The translations under genes and the position numbers were made by a program. A DNA stretch of 9,676 nucleotides from Thermoplasmata archaeon. Its GTDB lineage: Archaea > Thermoplasmatota > Thermoplasmata > Thermoplasmatales > Thermoplasmataceae. The stretch spans positions 1 through 9,676 of the forward strand of contig JAJZZW010000066.1 in the NCBI GenBank assembly GCA_021797385.1, read 5' to 3'. The notes under the pieces were generated by a model, which was not told the origin of the DNA, ran no database searches, and was given only the letters and a program-made list of their open reading frames with translations. Position 1 is the first letter of the stretch; each line of letters opens with the position of its first letter. This document shows, in pieces, positions 1-4,858 of the stretch.

Positions 1-2
1 AA

Positions 3-128
3 AATTCAGATATTGCCACTGTATCGTTTTCATCGGAAGAAATATCAAGAATCGCACTTTATTCAACGGATATAGCTGAACTTGCAATGGATATGGTACT
101 TTCAATGCAAAATGAAATAACATTATAA
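3..128 (+). CDS. C-terminal end of a cut-off gene, possibly PhoU-like
   Basis: The + strand is open from the left edge of the window to a TAA at 126-128, giving the last 41 residues of a protein whose start lies outside. The visible part is mostly helical and amphipathic and includes RIALYSTDIAELAMDM. This resembles the terminal helix of PhoU-domain phosphate regulators, which often carry a pattern like RIxDxxxxIAE. That family call is pattern memory only. The codon usage and the clean stop just at the end of the convergent rpiA gene argue that it is a real gene. Its last two codons' worth of bases overlap the end of rpiA, so the two mRNAs have complementary 3' ends. Any other helical-bundle protein would fit equally well. 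Confidence 0.5.
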   Translation, partial: NSDIATVSFSSEEISRIALYSTDIAELAMDMVLSMQNEITL

Positions 129-812
129 TTTTTTAAAATCCATTATCCTGCAATTTTTTCCGTTTCCCATGATGATTTTTGTGGTAATCCCCCTGAATAT
201 ACCAACCTCAACAACACCGGGTATCATTTTTATTCTGGATTCCAGATCAGGATCTGTGTATTCAAATTTACAGTCAAGTATGTAATTGCCATTATCACTC
301 CTGAACTTTTTGTCATCTCTGAAAGCGGTAGTACATCCCAGTTTCTCGATGTTTTTCTTCGTGACCTCTTCCATGAAGGGGAGAATTTCCACAGGAAGTG
401 GAAAGCTATGCAGCCTCTCTGAAAATTTAGAGTGGTCTGCCATAATGTAAACATCCCGGCTATTATAAGCAACTATTTTTTCCCTGACCAGTGCACCGCC
501 ACCGCCTTTCACAAGGTTTCCTGCCTGATCAAACTCATCGGCTCCATCAAAATCTATTTCTATGCCCTCGAGATTGTTAACAACCTTTATTCCATAGGAT
601 TTTGCCAGCTCAGCTGTCCTGATGGACGTTGGAACACCTGTAATGCCTGAAATTTTTCCGGATTTTAATAATTCCCCGAGCCCGTCCAAAAAATATTTTG
701 TGGTGGAACCGGTGCCAAGCCCCAGCTTCATATTGCTATGCACATATTTCAGGGCATTCACGGCAGCTACTTCTTTCTCCTCTTCGTACATAATATGGTA
801 TAGCAAGTCCAT
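123..812 (-). CDS. rpiA: Ribose-5-phosphate isomerase A
   Basis: This enzyme interconverts ribose 5-phosphate and ribulose 5-phosphate in the cytoplasm, linking nucleotide synthesis with the non-oxidative pentose phosphate reactions. The 229-residue length matches the RpiA family. The phosphate-binding loop GLGTGSTT is at residues 31-38, the DGADE motif at 89-93 and KGGGGALVREK at 102-112. By comparison with the E. coli enzyme, D89, D92, K102 and E111 are the catalytic residues and all are present. The start is uncertain: ATG at 812 and ATG at 791 (residue 8) are both possible and neither has a good Shine-Dalgarno sequence. The conserved part begins near residue 12, so either start gives a complete enzyme. 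The gene follows the UbiA gene on the same strand after 65 bp and its stop overlaps the convergent gene at 123-128. The family assignment is very secure. Confidence 0.95.
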   Translation of the reverse strand: MDLLYHIMYEEEKEVAAVNALKYVHSNMKLGLGTGSTTKYFLDGLGELLKSGKISGITGVPTSIRTAELAKSYGIKVVNNLEGIEIDFDGADEFDQAGNLVKGGGGALVREKIVAYNSRDVYIMADHSKFSERLHSFPLPVEILPFMEEVTKKNIEKLGCTTAFRDDKKFRSDNGNYILDCKFEYTDPDLESRIKMIPGVVEVGIFRGITTKIIMGNGKNCRIMDFKKL

Positions 813-827
813 TAATTAACATTTAGT

Positions 828-860
828 GATAAAACAGGGATAAAACGCTAATTAAAAAGT
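828..860 (-). promoter_or_regulatory. Promoter region of rpiA with a tandem GTTTTATC repeat
   Basis: On the minus strand the AT-rich element ACTTTTTAAT (851-860) is followed by two copies of GTTTTATC (839-846 and 828-835), spaced 11 bp apart. Any of these could be a TATA-like element, giving start points near 831, 817 or 807. This is why the translation start (812 or 791) cannot be fixed from the sequence. Confidence 0.35.
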
Positions 861-877
861 ATGTACAATTTTTGTAT

Positions 878-1774
878 TCAAAGCACCGGAAATCCTAGGG
901 CAACATCTATTATTATTCCCAGTGCCAGCACAACAGATGCATATATATTGTAATTAAACGCCTTCCCGAAGTTTCCCTTGTATGCAAAGAGGAAAGCCAT
1001 GAACATGATTACACCATGAAGTGTTGTTGTAGCATATGAAAGGATATTCAATCTGTAGACAACATCACCGCTGAAAGCCAGTGCAACCGAAAGAATCTGG
1101 TTGATCCCGGCAAATTTTAATGCATTTTTACCAAGTAGAGTTGCGAAACTGTGTAAATTGTTTTCCCTGTCGTATTCCATATCAGGTATATGATTATAAA
1201 GATCAAATCCCAGAGCCCAGAATAGTGTGGCAAATACAAAGAACCACGGTATATGATATATTATGTATAGGGGATCATGCACACCGATGGCCGCTATGGC
1301 CCCTGCCATCACAGAAAGGCCCTGTATTGAAGCTATTTGATAATTGGCAAATGAAGTATACCTCTTCATATATGGATAGCTCATTATAACCAGTGCACCT
1401 ATGGGTGAAATTGAAAATGCAACTATATTAATGAAATAAACAGAAATAAAATATCCAGCAAGTCCTATTCCTATGAGTGTGTACGCATTTTTTACCGTTA
1501 TAACTCCTGTCACAAGGGGCCTTGTTTTTGTCCTCGGGTTCTTTGCATCTATAAATCTATCGGCAAGATTATCGTTTGTCATCCCTGCTATCCTAACGAA
1601 GAACAGTGCAAAAAAAATCAATATCAAAACCCTGATGGACGGTATGCCCCGAACTGCAAGGAATGCACCGAGATATGCCATGGGCAGACTGAAAAATGTC
1701 TGCTCCATTCTGAGGAATCTCAAAATTATGTAAAGTTTGCTCTTTACATCTTTAGCTCCACCAGGATCCCACAT
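878..1774 (-). CDS. UbiA-family polyprenyltransferase (quinone-type), intact Asp motifs
   Basis: This is an integral membrane enzyme that joins a polyprenyl diphosphate to an aromatic acceptor. The 298 residues contain about eight or nine hydrophobic segments, as usual for the family. The first Asp motif is NDNLADRFID at residues 67-76 followed by NPRT at 79-82 and RPL at 85-87. The second is FDLYNHIPDMEYD at 190-202, with D191, D198 and D202. These residues bind Mg-diphosphate in known UbiA structures. The NPRTxxRPL signature resembles 4-hydroxybenzoate/menaquinone-type enzymes more than archaeal lipid (DGGGP) synthases. The usual Asn opening the first motif is Asp68 here, flanked by Asn on both sides. 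The neighbours upstream on the same strand are an FAD oxidoreductase, a regulator and a UbiE-like methyltransferase, which fits quinone synthesis. The aromatic substrate cannot be read from the sequence. ATG at 1774 is supported by a TATA box 25 nt upstream. Confidence 0.88.
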   Translation of the reverse strand: MWDPGGAKDVKSKLYIILRFLRMEQTFFSLPMAYLGAFLAVRGIPSIRVLILIFFALFFVRIAGMTNDNLADRFIDAKNPRTKTRPLVTGVITVKNAYTLIGIGLAGYFISVYFINIVAFSISPIGALVIMSYPYMKRYTSFANYQIASIQGLSVMAGAIAAIGVHDPLYIIYHIPWFFVFATLFWALGFDLYNHIPDMEYDRENNLHSFATLLGKNALKFAGINQILSVALAFSGDVVYRLNILSYATTTLHGVIMFMAFLFAYKGNFGKAFNYNIYASVVLALGIIIDVALGFPVL

Positions 1775-1794
1775 TCTTCCCTATTTTTGGCAAA

Positions 1795-1802
1795 TTAATA
1801 AA
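1795..1802 (-). promoter_or_regulatory. TATA box for the UbiA gene at 878-1774
   Basis: TTTATTAA on the minus strand is centred about 25 nt before the ATG at 1774, so transcription should start at or next to the start codon (leaderless). A second AT-rich block, TTTAAATAA further upstream (about 1816-1824), is an alternative that would give a leader of about 20 nt. Confidence 0.45.
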
Positions 1803-1867
1803 CCTTATTAAAAAATTATTTAAACCTTAAAGCCGGTAAGCTCCATGCCCTAACAGCGGGTAGTCAT

Positions 1868-2734
1868 TTATAGGTAACGGATAATGCCCATTTTTCCTTT
1901 CCTGAACCTGTAATATCTGGAAAGAAATCCCGGCATCATTGAATATAAATATCCTGAATGTATTGAAGATTCTTTAATCCCCCAGGGATATCTGCTTTTT
2001 ATTCTTATCCCAGATCCCATGAAATTATCCAGGACGGTAATGAATACAGGCTGAAATTTAGCCATATTCCCGTTGATCCGAGAACCGACAAATGCACCCT
2101 GCCTCATGGAAAGTTCACCTGATTTTACATTTGAATCAATGGCATCTCCCACTGCATATATCCCCTCTTTTACCATAAAATCTTCATTGACCTTTATAAA
2201 ATCTGTAAATAGCCTGGGCCTGCATGAGGGGAAAATGAAATCCGCCCCGGAAGAAAACTTTATCCCTGAAATTTTAAGAAAATTCTTAACCGCTGAAGCC
2301 ACATCCTCTCCCAGCCACTCCATAAAATTGCCACTGTAACCCACCTTTATTCCTGTTTTATTAAGCTTTAATATATACTGTAATAAAATATAATCATCAA
2401 ATTCATTTTCCGAAGCCAGGTAATGGTCTGCGTAAATATTACCATCCCGCATGAATTCTATCTGATTCTCACGGTGGCATCCTGTTGCAATAACAATATT
2501 TTCTCCTCGGTATTCCTCTTTTTCCGTTTCTATCAAATAATTATCTCTATCTACTCTGACAACTCTTTCATCTTTTGCCTGCGGAATACTTACAACCATA
2601 TTTGAAACTTTAGAATGATACATGAAATTGCCGCCTGAATCCAGCAATAACGTGTTCTTCTTATCATTGATTTCATAATATGCATTCAAACCAGCATATC
2701 CGGATCCTATTACTATATTCCTGAATTCCTGCAA
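1868..2734 (-). CDS. Short FAD-dependent oxidoreductase of the NDH-2/SQR type
   Basis: This is a flavoprotein of the two-dinucleotide-binding-domain superfamily. The FAD Rossmann motif GSGYAG is at residues 10-15, the acidic residue ending the second strand is probably D32, the ATG motif is at 83-85 and the C-terminal FAD motif YAVGDA at 193-198. At 288 residues it is much shorter than NADH dehydrogenase 2 or sulfide:quinone oxidoreductase (about 370-430). The second nucleotide site reads GYSGNFMEWLGE (132-143) instead of a normal GxGxxG, so NAD(P)H binding is doubtful. Only two cysteines are present (C86, C171), and C86 directly follows the ATG motif. The C-terminal 70 residues are rich in aromatic and basic residues and could touch membrane. 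Translation starts at TTG (2734), fixed by the position of the FAD motif and by AGGGA at 2741-2745, six bases upstream. The gene begins 2 nt after the regulator stop codon, so the two are an operon. The electron donor and acceptor are unknown; a quinone is plausible from context. Confidence 0.8.
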   Translation of the reverse strand: MQEFRNIVIGSGYAGLNAYYEINDKKNTLLLDSGGNFMYHSKVSNMVVSIPQAKDERVVRVDRDNYLIETEKEEYRGENIVIATGCHRENQIEFMRDGNIYADHYLASENEFDDYILLQYILKLNKTGIKVGYSGNFMEWLGEDVASAVKNFLKISGIKFSSGADFIFPSCRPRLFTDFIKVNEDFMVKEGIYAVGDAIDSNVKSGELSMRQGAFVGSRINGNMAKFQPVFITVLDNFMGSGIRIKSRYPWGIKESSIHSGYLYSMMPGFLSRYYRFRKGKMGIIRYL

Positions 2735-2736
2735 AT

Positions 2737-3387
2737 CTATTCCCTGGTGGCCGGTATTTTTTCAACTGATGCAATTTCAATATCAAGGAAATATTTCAGG
2801 GATTTTCTTATAATCAAATCCAGAGTTGTGGGGGGTATGTTCAGTGTAGCTGAAAGCTCCATCAGATTGATTCGTTTGGGTACATCAAAAAATCCCAGGT
2901 CATATGCCTCTTTTACAATGAAAAGCGATTTTTTGTCAACCCTGGATTTTTTATATATATTTATTAGTACATCATTTCCTGTTGCATCCTTGAGCCTCTC
3001 GGAAAGTTCCTTTACAAGTTCCACACTTGTCATGGACATATACCATATATTTTCACCTTCCTCTATCCTTTCCTCCTTTGTGAAGGATGCCTTGCCCTCA
3101 CCGGAGTACTTCTTAATTATGCCCAGTATGGGGCATTCTTCTGTGGTTAATTTGATTATCAATATACTATCATTGCTATATAAAGTGTCAACGCTTATGA
3201 CCTCACTGCTTGATTTTATAGACTCAAGTATCTTGTTCAGGTCATTTTTCTTGTAATATATTTCGGCAATTTCATACACAATTCCATCCTTCATTTCCTT
3301 CTTGATAACCCTGGAATTAATCCCGAACTCGGAATACAACCCACTGAGCGAACAGCTCTTATTTTTTATTTTGAATTTAACATCCAT
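2737..3387 (-). CDS. HTH_10 (bacterio-opsin activator-type) transcriptional regulator
   Basis: This is a probable DNA-binding regulator of 216 residues. The C-terminal part, about residues 150-202, matches the HTH_10 domain of Bat-like archaeal regulators, including the AYDLGFFDVPKRINLMEL core and a following helix with NIPPTTLD. The N-terminal 140 residues are an alpha/beta region without a motif I recognise; in related proteins this part senses a signal. The first in-frame ATG is at 3411, but a strong Shine-Dalgarno sequence (GGGGAGGAA, 3394-3402) lies inside that extension, 7 bases before the ATG at 3387. I therefore place the start at 3387. The gene is co-transcribed with the FAD oxidoreductase, whose start lies 2 nt after its stop, so a role in controlling that gene and its neighbours is likely. 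Tandem repeats at its own predicted transcription start suggest autoregulation. Confidence 0.85.
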   Translation of the reverse strand: MDVKFKIKNKSCSLSGLYSEFGINSRVIKKEMKDGIVYEIAEIYYKKNDLNKILESIKSSSEVISVDTLYSNDSILIIKLTTEECPILGIIKKYSGEGKASFTKEERIEEGENIWYMSMTSVELVKELSERLKDATGNDVLINIYKKSRVDKKSLFIVKEAYDLGFFDVPKRINLMELSATLNIPPTTLDLIIRKSLKYFLDIEIASVEKIPATRE

Positions 3388-3393
3388 CTGAGT

Positions 3394-3402
3394 TTCCTCC
3401 CC
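3394..3402 (-). promoter_or_regulatory. Strong Shine-Dalgarno site that decides the regulator start
   Basis: GGGGAGGAA on the minus strand is a near-perfect anti-16S match placed correctly for the ATG at 3387. It shows that the in-frame ATG at 3411 is not the main start, and that this mRNA has a leader, unlike most transcripts here. Confidence 0.8.
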
Positions 3403-3405
3403 GTG

Positions 3406-3422
3406 TGTCATATTATGTCATA
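3406..3422 (-). repeat. Tandem TATGACA direct repeat, candidate operator
   Basis: On the minus strand TATGACA occurs at 3422-3416 and again at 3412-3406, exactly 10 bp apart (one helical turn) with TAA between. It lies where transcription should begin, about 25 nt downstream of the TATA box at 3441-3450. A protein bound here would block the promoter. Binding by the adjacent HTH_10 protein is inference. Confidence 0.4.
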
Positions 3423-3440
3423 CAATGCATATACATAATG

Positions 3441-3450
3441 ATTTATAAAT
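3441..3450 (-). promoter_or_regulatory. TATA box of the regulator-oxidoreductase operon
   Basis: ATTTATAAAT is a symmetric 10-bp TATA element. The predicted start near 3420 gives a leader of about 30 nt containing the Shine-Dalgarno site at 3394-3402. Confidence 0.6.
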
Positions 3451-3483
3451 TTTTTTAATTCATAATTAATACTATAATTATTT

Positions 3484-4233
3484 TTAAAGTTTTGTACCCA
3501 CTATTACAATCCACGATTTATAAAAGGATTTTCCATCCCATTTTATAAAAGATGAATATCCGCTACCGTCATGTTCAATATATTCAAATGATTTTTTGCC
3601 TTCTTCGGAGTCTATATGCACGGGATTCAGCCATTGCTCAAAGGTAATCTGCCTGCTATATATTTCTCTTTTAATATTTCCGAATCCTGCATCCTGTAAA
3701 ATTTTAGTCCAGCCTTCAGGAGAGGCAGCATACATATGTGACGGGTCCCTTATTCTCTCCATTTCATTAAGGCTGTTTATCACACTATCTGGTGCGGTCA
3801 TGTCATCTATGCCTATCCTGCCACCGGGTTTCAGAACTCTATAGCATTCACCGGCAAATTTGTTTTTATCCCTGAAATGGTGCGGTGCCCTTCTCGATGT
3901 GACCACATCGAATTTCCCATCTTCAAATGGCATGGAATCAACATAGCCTTTAACTGTAATTACATTTTTGAGCCCCTTCTCTTCAGCCAGTTTAGCGGTT
4001 TCTTCCAGCATGCGGTCCACCATGTCCAGAGCATAAACTTCTGATATTTTCTGTGCCATTTTGATTGCGGTGAACCCGGCACCGGTAGCAGCATCCAATC
4101 CTATCATATCCCTTTTCAGTACCAGCATATCCATAAGAATATTGAGGTCGTTATCCCGTGCATGGGACTCACTTCTTGAATAATATGCAGAATTTTTAGC
4201 AAAAAAATCCCTGGTTTTATCGTAGCCATCCAT
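3484..4233 (-). CDS. UbiE/MenG-like class I SAM-dependent methyltransferase
   Basis: This soluble enzyme transfers a methyl group from S-adenosylmethionine. The 249-residue protein has motif I GLDAATGAG at residues 45-53, the ribose-binding acidic residue D70 in VYALDM, a post-II segment with FDVVTSRRAPHHF at 108-120 and motif III-like RVLKPGGRIGIDD at 132-144. This layout is typical of the UbiE/Coq5-like subgroup, which includes quinone C-methyltransferases as well as many enzymes of unknown substrate. The last 60 residues are the variable cap, rich in aromatic residues. The position upstream of the regulator, flavoprotein and UbiA prenyltransferase genes on the same strand makes methylation of a prenylated quinone a reasonable guess. 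The ATG at 4233 is supported by a TATA box 23 nt upstream, suggesting a leaderless mRNA. Confidence 0.85.
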   Translation of the reverse strand: MDGYDKTRDFFAKNSAYYSRSESHARDNDLNILMDMLVLKRDMIGLDAATGAGFTAIKMAQKISEVYALDMVDRMLEETAKLAEEKGLKNVITVKGYVDSMPFEDGKFDVVTSRRAPHHFRDKNKFAGECYRVLKPGGRIGIDDMTAPDSVINSLNEMERIRDPSHMYAASPEGWTKILQDAGFGNIKREIYSRQITFEQWLNPVHIDSEEGKKSFEYIEHDGSGYSSFIKWDGKSFYKSWIVIVGTKL

Positions 4234-4250
4234 AGAAAAATATTATTATA

Positions 4251-4261
4251 GCATATATAAA
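4251..4261 (-). promoter_or_regulatory. TATA box of the methyltransferase gene
   Basis: TTTATATATGC on the minus strand is centred about 23 nt before the ATG at 4233. The spacing predicts transcription starting at the start codon. Confidence 0.6.
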
Positions 4262-4304
4262 CTAATCTCAAAAGTCGAATTTAGAACTAAAAATTTTTGT
4301 TGCC

Positions 4305-4314
4305 ATGACGTCAT
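4305..4314. promoter_or_regulatory. Perfect 10-bp palindrome ATGACGTCAT, possible operator
   Basis: The palindrome lies about 45 bp upstream of the methyltransferase TATA box and about 45 bp beyond the stop codon of the small CxxC gene. Its half-site ATGAC shares TGAC with the TATGACA repeats at 3406-3422. A binding role for a dimeric regulator is possible, but a 10-bp palindrome can also occur by chance. Confidence 0.25.
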
Positions 4315-4358
4315 TCAAATGAAAAAAAGGTAATTACCGGATCATTTAGAAATATACT

Positions 4359-4505
4359 TTATTCAATTTCAACATGCCTGCATTTCGGGCAGATCCAGCC
4401 TACGGCTTTATAGGACAGAGAGCCATCCTGGACTTCCTGTATATATAATCTTTCCATTGGATAACTTTCCTGTGTGCTTGATTTTCTCAGTAGACCCTTT
4501 TTCAC
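4359..4505 (-). CDS. Very small CxxC (zinc-knuckle-like) protein
   Basis: This is a probable 48-residue protein starting at GTG 4505, or 32 residues if it starts at ATG 4457. Function not recognised. The N-terminal part is basic (VKKGLLRKSS), the middle has PMERLYIQEVQDG, and the end carries VGWICPKCRHVEIE with a C-x-x-C pair. The Trp/Cys-rich end looks like half of a zinc ribbon, so metal binding perhaps occurs as a dimer or with a partner. A GAGG lies at 4517-4520, 11 nt before the GTG, a slightly long Shine-Dalgarno spacing. The GTG overlaps the TGA of a short upstream reading frame (GTGA), which suggests translational coupling or a frameshift. The + strand reading frame over this stretch (4457-4669) has no recognisable protein character. 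Confidence 0.5.
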   Translation of the reverse strand: MKKGLLRKSSTQESYPMERLYIQEVQDGSLSYKAVGWICPKCRHVEIE

Positions 4506-4546
4506 CTGAATATGTGCCTCGGATGGACAAAATTGACATCAGTCAT
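4502..4546 (-). CDS. 14-codon leader reading frame before the CxxC gene
   Basis: ATG at 4546 opens a reading frame for MTDVNFVHPRHIFR ending at TGA 4504-4502. The TGA overlaps the GTG start of the CxxC gene by two bases. A TATA-like element about 23 nt upstream would place the transcription start at this ATG. It is either a coupled leader peptide or the true N-terminus of the CxxC protein separated by a one-base frameshift; the joined product would be about 62 residues. Evidence is positional only. Confidence 0.35.
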   Translation of the reverse strand: MTDVNFVHPRHIFR

Positions 4547-4561
4547 TTTAATCCATTATTT

Positions 4562-4572
4562 AATTATATTTT
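4562..4572 (-). promoter_or_regulatory. Candidate TATA box for the leader/CxxC gene
   Basis: The AT-rich minus-strand block AAAATATAATT is centred about 22 nt before the ATG at 4546. The adjoining AAATAAT could serve a start nearer 4533 instead. The remaining bases up to the tRNA (about 4573-4702) contain no gene that I can support. Confidence 0.35.
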
Positions 4573-4702
4573 AACTTTTCTGGACCCGGTTCCTGCTGCT
4601 ATGGTGTGTGGAAGGCTTAATTTGCCAGGCAATATATTATCTATGCGATTATTCCCTTTGAAATCGTAAAAACCCGGATGTGCATAATGTTATAACCAGG
4701 AA

Positions 4703-4786
4703 TGCGGAGAGTGGGATTTGAACCCACGAATCCCTGCGGAAATGGACCCTAAATCCATCGCCTTTTCCTAGCTCGGCAATCTCCGC
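4703..4786 (-). tRNA. tRNA-Leu (anticodon UAG)
   Basis: The 84-nt minus-strand gene folds as a class II tRNA. The acceptor stem is GCGGAGA (4786-4780) with TCTCCGC (4710-4704), and the discriminator base A is at 4703. The D-arm stem is GCC/GGC. The anticodon stem ATGGA/TCCAT encloses the seven-base loop TTTAGGG with anticodon TAG at 4751-4749. A long variable arm with TCC/GGA pairing and the T arm GTGGG-TTCAAAT-CCCAC follow. It reads CUA and probably other CUN leucine codons. There is no intron in the anticodon loop and the 3' CCA is not encoded. A run of five T residues about 30 nt downstream (4672-4668) may help termination. Confidence 0.96.
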
Positions 4787-4804
4787 ACAGTCCGTATTAT
4801 GGAA

Positions 4805-4816
4805 TTTTATATATAA
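4805..4816 (-). promoter_or_regulatory. TATA box of the tRNA-Leu gene
   Basis: TTATATATAAAA on the minus strand is centred about 24 nt before the first base of the tRNA at 4786, the expected distance for an archaeal promoter. Confidence 0.65.
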
Positions 4817-4829
4817 TTTTTTAAACAAA

Positions 4830-4837
4830 TTAAAAAT
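4830..4837 (+). promoter_or_regulatory. TATA-like element for the isochorismatase-fold gene
   Basis: TTAAAAAT is centred about 25 nt before the ATG at 4859. A stronger-looking TTTTTTAAA about 12 bp further upstream is an alternative. Both sit in the 72-bp divergent region shared with the tRNA promoter. Confidence 0.35.
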
Positions 4838-4858
4838 AGAGTACATGCATAATGAATT

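Noticed and set aside
878..1774. Digeranylgeranylglyceryl phosphate synthase for the UbiA gene
   Set aside because: The NPRTxxRPL signature after the first Asp motif is closer to the 4-hydroxybenzoate/menaquinone-type enzymes than to the shorter lipid-pathway motif, although the substrate remains unproven.
2747..3256. 169-codon + strand reading frame opposite the regulator
   Set aside because: It is a shadow of the well-supported HTH_10 gene; the serine-rich translation is typical of an antisense frame.
3388..3411. N-terminal extension of the HTH_10 regulator to an ATG at 3411
   Set aside because: The strong Shine-Dalgarno sequence 3394-3402 lies inside it and points to ATG 3387; the extension also overlaps the tandem repeat at the predicted transcription start.
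4457..4669. 70-codon + strand reading frame in the gap before the tRNA
   Set aside because: It lies opposite the CxxC micro-gene and its promoter, has no Shine-Dalgarno or well-placed TATA element, and no family resemblance.
4573..4702. Minus-strand open stretch downstream of the tRNA reading like protein (about 35 codons), possible remnant of an integrated element
   Set aside because: It has no ATG or GTG start with a promoter or Shine-Dalgarno site, no recognisable motif, and no repeat of the tRNA 3' end that would mark an attachment site.
4703..4786. Intron or encoded CCA in the tRNA-Leu gene
   Set aside because: The anticodon stem closes a normal seven-base loop, and the bases after the discriminator (TT) do not form CCA.
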